DNA of 64,000 nucleotides, from assembly GCA_008711295.1 (NCBI GenBank), contig VUYV01000155.1, forward strand, positions 2,042,945 to 2,106,944, given 5' to 3'. Under the pieces are notes generated by a model. It searched no databases. It was not told the DNA's origin and saw only the letters and a program-made list of their open reading frames with translations. Shown piece by piece: positions 26,731-41,689 of the stretch. Both the position numbers and the translations under genes were made by a program. The DNA comes from Anarhynchus alexandrinus (lineage: Eukaryota; Chordata; Aves; Charadriiformes; Charadriidae). Position 1 is the stretch's first letter. The number at the start of each line of letters is the position of its first letter.

Positions 26731-29700
26731 GTCTATAAATTACCATTTAAGGTTGTCATTTCAGTTACTAGTTCTTTACTGAACAGAAAGATGGGAAGGA
26801 GATTTTCTCTTTTACGGTTGGGTAAAGGCCAGCTGTGTTGACCTGCCCTAGAACTTGGTCATCTCCCATTGGGGGATCTGTTTCCAATGACATGGTAGAG
26901 CTGGATTTGAAAAGAGGGCCTGTACAGGAGGAATATTTGTCAAAAAGGTAAGAATAAGAGACAAACCCACCAATAATAACAGACACTTTCATTTATAGAG
27001 AATTGTTTATTAGTTGTTTTTTGTATTACTAGAATATTACGTAATTATGTCATTACAATTTAATTCAGTTCACTCAGTCATGAGGAGGAATTCTGATAAG
27101 TGTGTAAGATCCAATTAGAAAAAAAAATTAAATTTGTCTTCTGAATGTTCTAAATGTCTGTCTGCCTCTGCTCTGTGCTCAGGGACAGAGGTGTCATTTG
27201 GAAAGGAGGGTGGAGGGGGAAGGAGTAGCAGATGTCTTCATGTTAGGCATTGCTGCTCGGCTGTATGATATCTACACCCTTTTATATATCTGAATTCATA
27301 ATTCAGAAAAATTAATAAATCTGTATCTATATAAATATAAATAAAATCAAATAAACTCATCTAAAAATGAAATCCACCCTTTGCAGGGCAAGTGAGACTG
27401 CGAGAGACAGCCTTTTTCATAAATAGCATCTTAGCCACTCTGCTTTCTCTAAAAGAGTAGGAGCCACACTTAGAGTAGGAGTCTGTCACTGTGCCTTTGT
27501 GTGTTTACCATACCTCTTAGATATATTTAGAAACTGTATCCCTATTGATATACTTCTTGCAGGAATGTAAAACTTTACATAACATTTTGGATCTAAACTA
27601 ACCCATAAATAGACAACATTATTTTTTTTGGTCTCGGTCTTACTGAGTGCTATTGTTTCGGAATTCCTGCATTGACAGAGACAGGTCTACAAACCTGCTG
27701 TAGTTTTGAAAAATTGCCTGCACATATTAACTAGTCCTTAGCCACGTGGTCCTATTGTGCAAATGCTGCATGAGGTTGTAGGGATTGTAGAGGTAAGCCC
27801 TGGTAATTGAATAACCGGTGTTCCAGGTGGAGCCTGAGGTGGGATGCAAGTGTTTGCGGTGTCTGCCTGCCTTCTTCCTCCATCTGTCTCACTTTCATGA
27901 GTGACTTTCATACAATTCACACACAATTATTTTTTTTCTGCTAGAAAAGTTGAACAGTTGGTGCCAGCCTACATAATGGCTGGCTATTGTAATGCCTTCT
28001 TTTTTTTATTAACAAAAGCACTCTGAATATTCATAAAAAGTTGACATTATTTCATTAGCTGTTGCAGGTGTATGGGTAAGCCTTCTGAAAAGAGTATCGT
28101 GCTCTCTGCTGGATGTCTGCATGAATGTTTCTAAAACATGACTTCCCACAAGCACGGAGGACCATATAACAAGGCAATTAATAGGCAATGAACATGTATT
28201 CCCCATCTCTTTTTCCTGCTCTCTTTCTTGTCAGTTGAGAGCTGTATTTATTATTACTTCTTTCATAAATCTGTGAGATCCTAATCAAGCTCTCCAATAG
28301 ATAGACAGAAACGGGTGTTTGTCGAATTTCTCAGCCCTTTTGACTTCCTCAGTTTTAACAAAGAGATTTTTATATATTGGATTTTTAACAGTATTACAGA
28401 AACGAGACGTTCAGAGTTTATTTCAAAATCAGAGTTGCACTCCAGGAGCTCAAAAATTTCCAGTCATGTTCAAAAAGCAGGAAATCTGGCACGTTGCAAA
28501 GCTGGTGGTTATAACTATTTGTTGATTGTGCCTCCTGAGCAACCTGCGACGTGGGGCAGAGCCTGAAATTTTGTTCTGAGTTTGCAAAATATATAGGGTG
28601 AGGGGTTTCTGGTATATCACAGGCTGTTAGGTGCAACATGGTTACTGAGTGTGCATGCAGTGCAACTGCATGGATCGAGCAGGTTGCAGGTGCTGGGCTG
28701 CCAAGATGTCAGGAGGTAGATATAAGTGCTCATGATGGGCTGCAACCCCATTTCACTCCTTGCTTGTGCTCTACCACCACTTCTCTGTGCTGCTATAATG
28801 CAATTAATAAATAATAATAAGGTATAATGGACAGCTTTGGCACGCTGACATTTTGAAGTAGTATAAATGGGTGGAGAGCTTGTGATGAGAGAGTTAGGAT
28901 GTGCAAAAATCATCCTCTATTTGGCTCATGGAAGAGCTATTAGAAAGAAAGATCCATAAATCTCTGCTGTAGTGAGCATTAATCAGACTGGGGACCTGCT
29001 GTATAGAAGCAAATGTCCTGGTTTTCCCATGAGCTTCAGAGTTATGCTTTCAAGAATAATTACTACTTTCTGAATTTTGGCCTCCTGCCCCAAGAGTGTC
29101 TTCTGCTCTCCGGCCATGCAGGCATTGCTGACTGCCTCAAATACACCCTACCTCTGTCACATCCTATAGTGAAAGAGAGTGCCCATATACAAAAGCAAAT
29201 AAAAATGACACAGTAAAGATGAATTATACTTTTTTTCTAAATTCTGTGCTTTGCAATAAAACTCCTGCAGCTGAAGTTTGTGATTCTGTCCATTATTCCA
29301 AGTCCCAATGCTAATTTTTATCCATTGCTTTTCACCTCCACATGGATTAGGAGCTGCCTGTGAACTTACAGCCTTCAGATCCACAGAACATGTTGTAAGA
29401 GCTGCAAATCAATAGAAAGCAGCTGCTTAGCATCTGTACATAACCCTACACAGAGCAACACACTGACACCACATCACTGGGGGGTGAAGCAGACGTGCAG
29501 AGGGAGTATAGTGATGCTGAGCATTTGTTATCTCTTCCTTGTCCTTCTTGACCAGATTTCAATGGTTCCAGAAAACATAACTGCTGTAACAATGATCCAG
29601 AAGGAATAATTTGCAAGAACTAGATCCAGAACATTTTTTTTTACATGTACTGTTCTCATTAACTAAATGGCCAGATCTCTTATTATGGAAATCAGTTGCT

Positions 29701-32658
29701 CCCACACCTCTCTGTATGTTTTCTTGAATCCCAGCTCTGTCTAAACTATCTTTATATGAACTCCCAGTTATTTTAGTTGTAAGACTGGTGAATGGATATT
29801 ATCCCCCAACATATAAAGCCTTTTTGCATATTAATGGCAATAATCATTAGGGAAATATTAAGAGCAGTCAATGGACTTGCTGGAACTACAAGTTGCTGTG
29901 TCTGGGTCTGGGGTTAGCTGGGACTCATAGCCAACTTCTGCTGCAGCGACTGGCAGAGGAGCGATGTTTTCCTGGGGTACATTCATAACCTGTTTTTTTT
30001 TTCCTACAGCAGGCTGCAAAAGCCATAAATTTGAACAGAATAGGCAGCTGTGCTCCACACAGGGGTTGGGGTCGAGGTGAGGTGGTGTATAATTCATTCA
30101 GTTCTGGAGTTTTTTGCATGGTGGTGGTTCTGCTACTTGTATAAACAAAACTTTTTAAACGCAAGTTTTAGGGATAAATAGGAAACAATGAATAATTTTC
30201 CTAATAAGTGAAGCCGCTTTAGAGATTCTTGAAGTACATTTGGGAAGCAGGGCTGACAGAAAGGTACCTGGTGGACACGCTCCACCGTTTCATAACAGAG
30301 TTGTTACTAGAACTATCTACTCTTCTTATTCATTAGGCCAGATCCCAGTGCTCTGTTCCTCAACTCTCATACAGGTACAAAAGTGGAGAGAAATAAAAAG
30401 CCCAAAATAGATGGATTTTTTTGTGTTGAAGACACTGACTTAAAAATATAAAAGTGTAACTTGTCATCAGGCGTAAGTGGGCTTGGCTGCCTTTGACTCC
30501 ACTGCAGCTGCATTGATTGACACAACCTAAAGACCCAACTCTAATTTTTTTATATATTTCTCTCATAGTTTTGAAAGCAAAATCACTGTTCGAGTCTTTC
30601 TTTTAAAACAAAGAATGCCTGTAAAACGTGCCCTCTATGTTCATCAGACATACTGTTGAATTTGATAGTCCTATCATTTGTAAGCTACATATGTTGTTGC
30701 TTTAATGCATTCCCTCACTACTTTGATAAAAGCCTTAAGATGTTGCCACTAGTCCTTTGATGTTTCCTTCTGATGTTACAGCACCTCTTTTTTTTTCTTC
30801 TCTTCCAAAAAATCTGTTTTGCATAAACATGAGCAGGCAAGACATTTCTAGTTAAGGATAGAAACATCAAGTTCTATCAATAAAAGGACAAAATGAGAAG
30901 GCACATCCAGACTTTTATATACTCTTGTCAAACCCTTATAGATGAAAAAATACCCTGTATGGGTGTTTACATTGCGAACATATTAGAGCAAACACATTTC
31001 ACTAGTTTAACCAAAAAAAAAACCCAAACAACCTAAGCTACAGTGAATTTTCTTGTGATGCAACAATTCATTTCTTAATAGGCTGTTATAGTAACTCCAG
31101 GAGAATAAATCTTATACTGTAAGAAAATACTTGCATGTCTAGTCTTGCCCATAAACTATCAGTCCACTAACAGGGATTAACTGGTTATCACACAAGAGAA
31201 AAGACTGAATTTTGATATTTAGCTTCAAAGCCATATGCTTTGTCTTGAAAAATAAAATTCCTTAGTCTGTTTTTTTTTACTGGGACTAAGTAAGGGATTA
31301 GTAATAGTAGTAGTAATAGAAGAAGAGATGTTTCAACTAAAGGTCCCAGTGAAGAGGAGGTGCCATTGTCCCAGTGGGACTGAAATAATCCTTGCCCCCA
31401 AGATTTTCCAAAACGAAAAATGTATCATGATAGTGATAAATAAATATTATAATTCACATTTATCAGGGAAAATGGTTAAATCTTTTGCTGAAGGCTGTAC
31501 AAGGAAAATGTAGCAAGGGCAGGGACTGAATACACAGAACTCCTGAGTCCCAATCCACTGTAATTTATATTACTGGCAAATGTTGTGGAAAGAGTGATTT
31601 TCCTATGAATGGCATGACTGTTTTGCTGCATTCAGGAAGAACCTGGTGTAGTGGAGCCACAACATGGTCTGGTGGTTAAAGAATGTTAACTTAAGCCAAG
31701 AAACGCCAGTTTGTCATCTTGCTTCTTCCAAGACATACATGCCCTTTGGCTAGTCAAAAATTTTACTGGTTTCAAGAGCAGAAGATGAGATCTCATACTA
31801 CTTTACAACTATAAACTGAAATTGCAAATCCTTTTTAAAGTTTTTTATGATCAATTCTCAGTAATGTAAATGGGCATAAAATATGACTTCTTTGTCACAC
31901 AACCGAAGCGTGGTACATGTCTTAAGGGCTTGTTTCATAGCTCACTAATGCAGGATGCCCTTGACAATTACTTCTTAAAGCTTCAGTCCTACAACCAATT
32001 GTCTGTGTGAGTATTTCCCTGAAATCAGTGAAAGCCCTTCATAGGGTAAAATGGGAGAAGTGTAGGTAGTTACAGGATCAGGGCCTAGAAAGGTATTAGC
32101 AAGGATAAAGACATTCTTGTACCTATAAGCAGTGATTAAAAAAACCCAAACAATCCCCCCACTTTCACCCTCTCCCCAAATGAGATGGAAGTAAGTAGAG
32201 ACAAAGTAAGCTCCTACTTAGCTAAGGGGAAATTGGGGAATTGGAAATAAGTAGGTTAAATAAAAACTATTTAAATAGAATCAAAAACTATGCGACCACG
32301 AAAAGTTCTAGAGGAACAGAAAAATGTTCCTGATTCTTGAGAATTAATAATTGTTAAACACATTTATTTCTTCGCCCTCCCTCAAATCAACTACTATTGC
32401 TGTGTCCACCTTTTGTCTTCACTGTGTTGTTAAAGCTACTGAGCTTGGACTTGGGTGGATGGAGACATGGCCTTTAACTTCCGTTGATCACTAGTAAAGA
32501 AAGTCACAACTGCGAAAGGTCCCTTTTTTTTTTTCTAATCTGCAGTACTCTATATGATCTGTTTTAATATTGATTGATTTTACTGTAGAGCTGTAAACCA
32601 GAATCTGGAATTTATGCCGTTGATCAGAGTGTGAATAATCTCTACACACGAAGACTTC

Positions 32659-32691
32659 TCTCTCTATATATATATTCTCTGTATATGTAGA
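32659..32691. repeat. TC/TA simple repeat
   Basis: A tctctc run passes into tatata, then a second tctctgtatatg word. Confidence 0.85.
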
Positions 32692-35600
32692 CTTCTATTT
32701 TCCAGTCCTGTGCAGGCCACTTCTTGCTGTAATACTCTGTTTTCACCTTCTTACGAGGTTTTGTCTTGCTTACCTTAATCTTCAGAGACAGTGTCCAGTC
32801 CTGAAGCCTACAGTAAAAAAACTTAGAATTTTACTGTACAGCCGTCACTGGTACCACGAGTCATTTTAACTTGCCTTGCTTCTATGCAAACACTTTTTTC
32901 TGTCCCTGTCACATCAAGGGAATCCCAGAGTGTCTTATATCAGACCTCCCAGATGGTGGGCTTTAAAGGTTGATTTAGGAAACTAATATCCATGTTCATC
33001 TCCCTTGTAACACACTCATTATTGAAGTCTAAATCCTAGGACTACTGGACACTGGTACACTGAAATTGAGATCTGTATACTGGGATTGAGAGAAGAAATG
33101 TTTACAATGGAGTTTTCTCTGGCTTTTACTGAATCCTCAGCCAAAAAAAATGATTAGGTCCCTCACTTCTCAGTATTTGAAGTATGGTTAGTAACTAAGC
33201 TGTTGCTTGGGGATGGTCTTCCGTAAGATACCTTTCCCCTCCCATTCATGACAGCTTTTGCACAGCAGACACACACCTTGCACACTTTGACATAAAATCT
33301 GTTTCAAATAATTTTCTGTGTACATCCTCTAAACAGTGCAACTGTACTGCTGGTACTGCCTTCTTGTCTATGGGGGAGGACAGGCTGCTGGGATTTGCTT
33401 TAATGAAGCAGCTAAAACTTTAAATGTTTTGCCCGCCATTTCAGTGTCTGCTCCAAAATTTTCCATCTTGAAGAAAACCCTAGCAACAAACCAAACAGGT
33501 CTACTTTGGATCCATAAGATGATCAAAAGTCCTGCTGGTAGTATCACTGTTTCTTGTTTTGCTGGTAGTCTTTTGTATGATCCTCAGCCCATGCCGGTAA
33601 AGGGCTTTCTGACTGATGTACTCCTGTGATCTCTTCAGCTTCAGCAGTAACATCAGGACCCTTTGTTCTGTGCAAATACAGAAAGTGAGCTAATCAGGAT
33701 TTTCTGCATCCAAGCTTGTTTTTATGTTGAACACATTCTATTTCTTTGTTTTCTTTAATTGTTAAACATCTCTTCTACATAAGAATCCAGGACGTTTTCA
33801 TGTGCCGAACTGGGAACTCCAGTTCTTCATGTTTATTATGGTTGCACTGCTTCATGCTGCTTACTGCCAGGCCCAGTTTTAGACTTGGAACCTAAGTAAA
33901 CTATCCACTAGAAAAATGGAATAAGGTCTAAATTTCTTCTTATTATTATGTTCTACCTTTCTCTGGTTGTTATTTTTTTTCTCTGCTTCCCACCTTGTGT
34001 AATTGCCTTAACTTGGTTTTCCTTTTCTTCTTTTAAGGTTGTTTAGTTTTCATTATGATGGCAGATTCATCTTTCTTTTCCTTCACAGTTTTATTCTAGC
34101 TATTGTCTCGGTGAAGGGCTTTATTTTTGCTTTCAAGTGTTCTGGCTATAAATAGAGGGATACCCAAAATACCTTCTAAGTAGAAACTGAACCTAATGTT
34201 CTTTCCATTGCTTAGTCTTCTGACAGCTTTTTATCAAGCCCTAATTTTTTCTACTTACATTATCAGCCTAATCTAGCCCGTTGGTCTAACTTTTCTAATT
34301 TTTCTTAGTCATAGTGTTTTCCTCTTTCGTAATCGTTTTAAACCCAGTTCTCGTTCTGCACCTATTCAGGTAGTATTTCCTGCTCTTCCCACTACTTTGA
34401 ACACTGCCTCAGAGCCTTCCAGCAAATAGGAGAATAACGCCATCTGCAAATCTCAGATGACCTGAGTATTCTCCTCTGATACTGCTGTACTTAGTTTCTC
34501 ATTCAAGTTTTACAGAGACCTTCGTGCAGGAGAAAAGGGGGATGGTGATATAATTGAAATGGACCTTTCCTCTTTCCTTGTCAAATGTAAATTTCAACTC
34601 AACTGCACTATAAATGTTTTTGAACAGAGAAAAATCTGCAATAATGTGAAGTGTACCCTTGGAAGTGAAAACGAAACTTTTGTAGGTGACAAGAAAATCT
34701 TGCTTCAGGAATTGAAAATGCGGGTTAAATTTAGCTGGGCTTGAGACTCATGGATAAATGTGAAGAGCTACATTCCTCTACTGCAGATCCAGCTGTGGGG
34801 AGGGACAGCAGGAATTCTGCACTTCAAGTAGTGGGATTTTGTAATCTTTGGGGAAGGATACTCCTGCCCGTTATAGAGACCATCCTGACCGTAACAGTGA
34901 GCTGTGCACTCACGAAGCTGTGGTCAAAGAAGAAGGAACAAGGCAGACAAACAGCTCAGAGACCAGCCCAGCTACAGCCTGAGGCCACATTTACTTGTGC
35001 TGTCCTTTCTGTTGGTTTTCTGTAAGAAAGCCTTCCCCATTCTGGCTAGCATTTCTGCATCTGTTAATTCAGTGGGATGGTCCTGAGTGACACCAATGTA
35101 AGGAAAAAATCTGGACTTGATTGAGAAAAATAAAGGTGTTACCCAAGTGTAACCATCTTACATATATGCTCTGCATACAGCCAAAGAAAAGGTGATGAGT
35201 CCAAGTAAATCTCAGCAAATTGTGTTGTTAAACTACTTTGAAACAGTGCTGAATAAACTGAGACTGTAAACTGGGTTGAGAATTACCCTAGTGTTTGATG
35301 TTGAAGATAATTAGCTCATTCTAGATTATGGTAATAGAAGACTGTAATAGGGAGAGTTCTGCCTCTGTGTTTGGGCTTTGTGGCCTTTTGAATGGCAACA
35401 GTGATGACAGGCTGACAGAACGATTGAAGGAAACTACTAACATGGCCATACTATTATGCTATTGATTTCTTTCAGCACCTATTCTTCAGTTAATAATGCA
35501 TTTAAGACACAGATAGGAAGTTTCTTTCCTTAAAAGTGCTGTATCATTTCTTCCTCTTTAACTGAAATTCCAGCCAGAGTTAAGGAAATACCCTTATGAA

Positions 35601-38600
35601 CCACTTCTCCTTTTTCTCCCTCGAACCAACTGGATATACACAAACAGTGACATACATTATCCACGGCCAGATTTGTACTGGTCTTTTCTTGTGTGCCCTG
35701 CTGTGTTCGGGTACCTGGGTTCTGGGGCGATGCTGTTTTGTAGAGGTGATAAAACTGATAGAAATCCAGCTGCTGCTGGCGGTACGTAACTATGCTGGCA
35801 AACCGATGTTTCTGCACTTTAACTGTGTGATGAAAATCAGGCTAATCCGTTCCTGCTTTGTTTCGCATGTGTGGCAGAATCACAGTTTTATCTGCCGTCT
35901 TCTTAACGCAGAACAAAGAGATTACCCTTTGCCTTCTTTCCATAACATGGCCTACTGATTATGCTAGTAAATGCTAATTAACTCACTCGAAAATTAAATA
36001 AATTTGTTAATACTAAAAAACTCACTTACTATATCTTCATGTTAACATTCCCAGCACACCACTTTGTTGCAGTACAAACACTGTGACACGTTTTCCTGGT
36101 GCAAGTTCTGTAGCAACATACTGAAGACTCTTTAAAATACTGTTAGCATTATTAAATATTCTTACTTTCAGCTAAAACAATTAATTTGGGAGGCAGAAGG
36201 ATTTCACACAGATAAATATCTATGACAATCATTTTTCTAAGCAATCCTAACTTAACTTATTTTTAACTTGTACATTCCTTTCCACATTAGGACTGTTGCG
36301 TTTGAAAGACTTGCTCTGTACAATACAGCTTATAATTAATGCTCTTAATAATGACTTACCAGTAGTAATCTTTAATTCCATATTCACACAGAACTCTTAT
36401 TTAAACTGAGTGGGAGTTTCTCTTGATTAATCCCAGAAAAATCAATCATCTTTTGTTAATTAACATGTTTTTATTTAGTGGATATTGGCTGAGAGCTGTT
36501 GAGTAGTTTGAGCTTACCCTAACATCACTCCTCCAGCTCCTATTCTGTACTGTCTTCCGAGTGCACAAATGTTTGTCGTACCTGAATTGAAGTGGAAATG
36601 CTGTAAAGTACAACTCTAACACTGAAGGACCTGTACTCGTTTCTGCTAGGCTGCCTTTTGAGTCTATTTATGGTGTTTTCACAGCAGTTCTTGTTCTAAA
36701 GGTTTTTAAAGGCTGATTTCAGAATTCAAGCAATTCTAAAAAGAACTGAATTTTGATCTGTTGTACAGTAAAATTGGTATTAATATCTTCTCTTTGGTTT
36801 GGTTTTTTTTTTGGCCAATTGAGTTACTGCTGTCTGGAACATGTTGTGGACTAAGGTTAGTTTAAATACATGTCAAAAGGCAGGGCTGCTTGCTCAGTTC
36901 AGTCCTGAAAGTACCAATTATGCTATTTTTGTGAGATTTCCAGTCAACTGCAGAGTCCAGCAAAACATATGTGTCTGGAGCCTTGCACTCTGTAAGTCTT
37001 CCCTGAATGGATTCTCCGCTTCCCTTCTCCTCTTTAGCAGACATTTGTCTGTTAGGCTGAAAAGTATCTTTTCAGACTCAAACATGCAAAACTATAGTTC
37101 ATAAAAAACTCGTCAAAATAAGTTATAAAATTGTAAGTTAAAATTTATATTCATTATAATTTCTGGTAATATTTGGTGTTTTCTCACTAATGGATAGGCT
37201 CTTTATTTAAATCTTATTTGTAAGAATAGCGGCAAAAATAAATCCTACAAAATTATTAAAATATTTCAAGAACCACATGATTACTGCAGTGTAAATCCAC
37301 TGTTACTACTCTCAGAACGTAAGTGTAAGTGTATTGCCGAGAGAAAATACTGATTTGTAGCTGGTGTTCAAGTACTGAAGGTAGTGTTTGCTGACCCCAT
37401 GAACAGCATGCCGACAGCATCCCGAAGCCTGAGCATGGTCAGGCTCATTGCCACTTACAACCATAAAACATATTTGAAGACAAAATGGACCAGGTGGCTT
37501 TAAAAAAAAATGCTCGTAACAACTGATATGAAATATTTTTTGTTACTTTTTTTTTTCTCATATAGCTGTCCTTGATGTGCCATTCCTGTTTTTGACGGAA
37601 AATGTCACCTACTGCTGTCAGCTAACCCAATCTGCTCCCCTTGTATGAAAGCACACTTTGTGGCCAAATCCTAAGCTGGCTCAAAAATGATGTTGCTGCC
37701 TTGATTTCACAAAAATCATGTTGAGAAGCTGAACCTAAGATGCCTACTTTGAAAGCTTCCCCCCTTGCCCTCTTTATCATTCTGAGACGGAGGAAAGCAA
37801 TAGAAAGCATATTTCTGAGGCTGAAGCTGGTTTTGTCTGTGTCTTTACAGAAGCGATCACCCTTCGCAGACTTAAAATAACTTGTCAAACAGATTAGCCT
37901 CCCTGATGTGACTACCTCACCAAACCACCTTTATGCCACCAACGTTCTTTCCTCCGTTCTTGCGGTGCCTGGGCTGGGGGGTGCACACCTCGGTACAGTT
38001 TGTTTTCAAAATGAGGGAGGACTGAAACACACAAAAAAGGGTTAGGAATAAACAGTGCTGTCATCTGGTGGTGAAATTGTTACCACTTTTAACAAACCGA
38101 TCGCGCTTTTCAACCAATGGGTTTCACTTTTTGGGAGAAATTGATGTAGTCCCCTTGGCATGCAGTCATGAATCTTTCATATTAGAAATAGGCAAATCCA
38201 GCGGTTTTATCCAAAATCACAAAACTTTTTGAACTTACTCTATTTTTGAAGAAGAATACCATGCCAGAGATAGGCTTGCTGTGTTCAGGTGTTATTATTT
38301 TCTTCTTTAGCTTGTGCTGCCAAAACGTGACAAAGTTATTAGAAAGCGCATTATAAATGCTATTATTTGTGTGCAGACAGTACTTGTCCAATGGAATGAA
38401 GAAGTACGGACAAAAAAACATATCCCCCCTGACCCAAAATATCAGTTATACCCAAATACTATTTTCTCTTACAATTTTACCTTTAGTACTTTTTTCCACA
38501 TTATATTTGCTGTCCGTATCCATACATAACAGGCAAATACACTTTCTAGCTCTAGATTCTAAGACTGTTTTGCTCTCTGTAACTGACCAGGAGGGATACT

Positions 38601-41600
38601 ACTGCCATCATTGAATCTCAAATGATATGGCATCTGCTCACCTGGGGAGCCAGACAAAATGTGTAGCAACCAATGAAAAACTTGTTACTTCATGCTCCCT
38701 CTTCATACTTTTTTAAGGCTGACTTCTCTCTGAGTTCTCTTAAACTTTACAGTTAGATACAAGTGACAAAATTATAGTTGTCACATGAAAACAATTAGAA
38801 ATCAAAGAAAAAATCAGAGTCTTTTGAAACTATTCAGGAATTTACTAAAGTAGCAGTGATTTTTCCTCTTTTGGTTCATTCATTTTGAAGTTCAGCCATC
38901 GGACTTTCTCAACTGCACATAAAGGTAGTACACATACCTACTGGTTCTCTCCAATGTTAGAACTATATTCCAGACTTTATTTATGGATAACAAAATAGAC
39001 TGTATGGATCTTCCTAATACAGTCATCTTTTTGTCTATTCTGAGTGCTTTCATCTGTAGTTAAATAGTTAAAAATGCTGACATTAAAATATAAACGTTCA
39101 TGTCTGCAAGCATTTTCATTATTCCCGATCCCCGTATCAGCCTGTATTATATGAATCCTATATTTTGGAGTAATTTTCTTTCTGATGTATGATATTTTTC
39201 AGAAAATCTTGAACCTCTGAATGTAATACATTATTCTAGTTATGGATTTTCCATGCTGCTATAACTGTAATTTTGATGGATCTCTGTTAATTGTTGCAGC
39301 TGACAAATGCAGAAGAACTTCTAATGCTGCTGTTTTGTTTCTTCTACTTGGACCGAACAAACTGCACTGGTGAAAGTTCATTAGCAGATGACTTTTAACT
39401 AAAAACCAGATAATTGTACTTTCCATATTCAAAACTGATGAGTACGTGCGTGATAGCCTCTTCTCCATTTAACAGCATCTTATTCACTGACCTAATTTGA
39501 ATGAGTTCTGGAGATAGAGACAAGTCGTTAAGTAAAGGTATCAGGTCTTCGCTCTTTAAACATAGTGAGCCCTACAAAAAGTTTCTTTCCATTCTTCAAA
39601 TGCAAGAGTCACATTCGCTGTCCTTTAATAACACCAACAATAAAGAGGAACTGGAACAGTAAAGATTTATTATATTCACAGATCTCATGAATCGATGAGA
39701 GCATGGACAAGGTCACTGTGCAGAGTCAAAATAAAGATATTAGCTGGGGTTCCATAATTTGATTGTGGTCTGCTGTTATGCTTGTGTGGCCTATTGACTG
39801 TAGTGGTTGGTTTTATTCACAGTTTAGATTTTCAGCTTAAATTCTGACTTAAATCAAAGCGATAGTTTTGTAAAAATACTTCCTGTAGTTTGCTTTGCTT
39901 AACTTTATAGGCTGTTTTTGTAGTGCAATGTTAAAAACTTGAGTCTTTTCTGCCGGCGAAGACCACAAAGTCATCGAGACTCATTGTTATTTTAAAACAT
40001 GACAAGCTGACCTTAAGACCTTAGGGATCCTTTCTTCAGAAGTCAAGCTGGTGATGGATAAGGAGCCATCAGAGCTGTGTGTATCTTAACTGCAGGAGTT
40101 CAATTAAGAAGCCAAGAGTGTCTCAGGTATACTGGCGCAAATGGAAGTGCTTGCTTTGATAATATTTCTGTAGCTGCTTAGTGCAGGTAGTCGGCTTCCC
40201 CCAACTCATTTCTGATTGCACAAGGAGGTTAGCACAGAAGAATACCTGAAAGGGCTGAGCTCCGTCAATGCTCAGTGAGTGCTAGAGAATACCACAATGG
40301 GGAAATGCTATCAAAATCCCTGCGTCTGCACGGGGATTTGACAGCAAACGGCAAGCTGTAGGATCCAGCCTCTAATAGCCCCGGCCCCGGGAGCTCTGCT
40401 GCCTTTCTCTCCCTGAGAGAAACGCTGTTCTGCTGCCTACGCTGTGCGCAGAAAGTTTCCTCACCCAGCACTGGTTCCTGCAAAGTCTGTTCTGCAGTTC
40501 CTTTGGTCCCGCATTCCTCTTGCTTTTCATAACGGTTGCCAGTGTGATGGAGAATTTCCGATTGCTCCCATCCTACCCAACATTTATAATTAGCAGCTAT
40601 TTTTAGTCATTGGGATACCAAAATACAGAAGCAGCAGTCATTGTTGAAGACACAGCCTTTGTCAAAGAACTTTAAAATGTTTCTTCTTCAGTCCTTTCAC
40701 CCTTGAAAGAACATTCACAAGTTCCTGATGAATATGATGTCAAAGGTTAAAGAAGATGAAAAATAGTGCATTAGAGTCACATGAGAATTTTTTCTTAACT
40801 TGAAAGCTACTGTAAGGCATCAACTAAACACAGCTGTGAGTTGCCAGACTGGATGTCTTTTGCTTTATATTCTTTCTTCATGCATATTAATGGAGAAGGT
40901 CTCATCTAATCAGATCAAAGTTCCAATAAGAAAAATATTCACATTAAAAAGTTAATTACTGTGTTTAGCTTAAGTTATTAATTGACATAATCACACATGC
41001 TTTTATAAACTAAACATTAAAGTGAACAGCTACATTATTTGGTGATAGTTTTTAAGATAGAACAGAAGTGTATAATTGCTAAGTTAAATTGAAATTTCAT
41101 TTTATTATGAAATAATTTCACAAATACGCTTTTCTCAAAAAGTTTAATAGAAAGAGTAGGACAAACAAACAACTGATGTTCATTTGTAATAGAAGTTAAA
41201 AAGGATTACTTAATCACTAAAAATGTGTTTTTTCCTAACCCTCAAAATCCATTTGAAATTCCTCAGAAATAGAGCTAAAATAGTCTGTGTTGTGACTGTG
41301 TTTCTTATCTTAAAATGGAATTAGACTTTTTTGGTACTTACAGAACATTTGAATAATTAAAAAGTTCATAATTAGATGCTTATTTTCTGGTACAGTGGCT
41401 GAAAAGAACATGAAGCCCCATAACTCAAACAGTTTCAGAGAGGTGTTGCGTTCAGGACTAATGATAAATCGTGTGATCCCATCAGAGCAAGAAATTTTAC
41501 TTCAAAAGGTATTAAAAACACTGGAACAAATTAACATCCAGCATAAATGGCAAACTGTAATGAAGTCCACTGAGTTCTGTCCAGTACACTATGACCCTAT

Positions 41601-41689
41601 TTAAGCATATTATTTTGTAGCAGAGATTCAAACATTTCTTAAATTCAGAGTGAATTTTCATCAAAGAAAAGGTTTCTATTATAATAGCT

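Larger units (their letters stand above)
25973..41689. other. Non-coding DNA between two CR1 copies
   Basis: I find no supported exon and no named interspersed repeat in these 15.7 kb, only AT microsatellites (near 26.70 and 32.66 kb) and pyrimidine-rich stretches around 33.9-34.3 kb. Frames such as 33336-33629 and 35596-35958 have no recognisable domain and no flanking splice pair consistent with TFEC. Confidence 0.55.

Noticed and set aside
26832..26948. Exon-like interval between ccag and a consensus gtaaga donor
   Set aside because: The open frame ends in phase 2, which does not fit the phase-0 TFEC exon, and the product is unrecognised.
41395..41604. 70-codon + strand frame following a tacag acceptor-like site
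   Set aside because: It begins at GTG, has no recognisable domain, is not in a TFEC-like register with a donor, and lies directly beside the decayed CR1 3' end. Probably chance.
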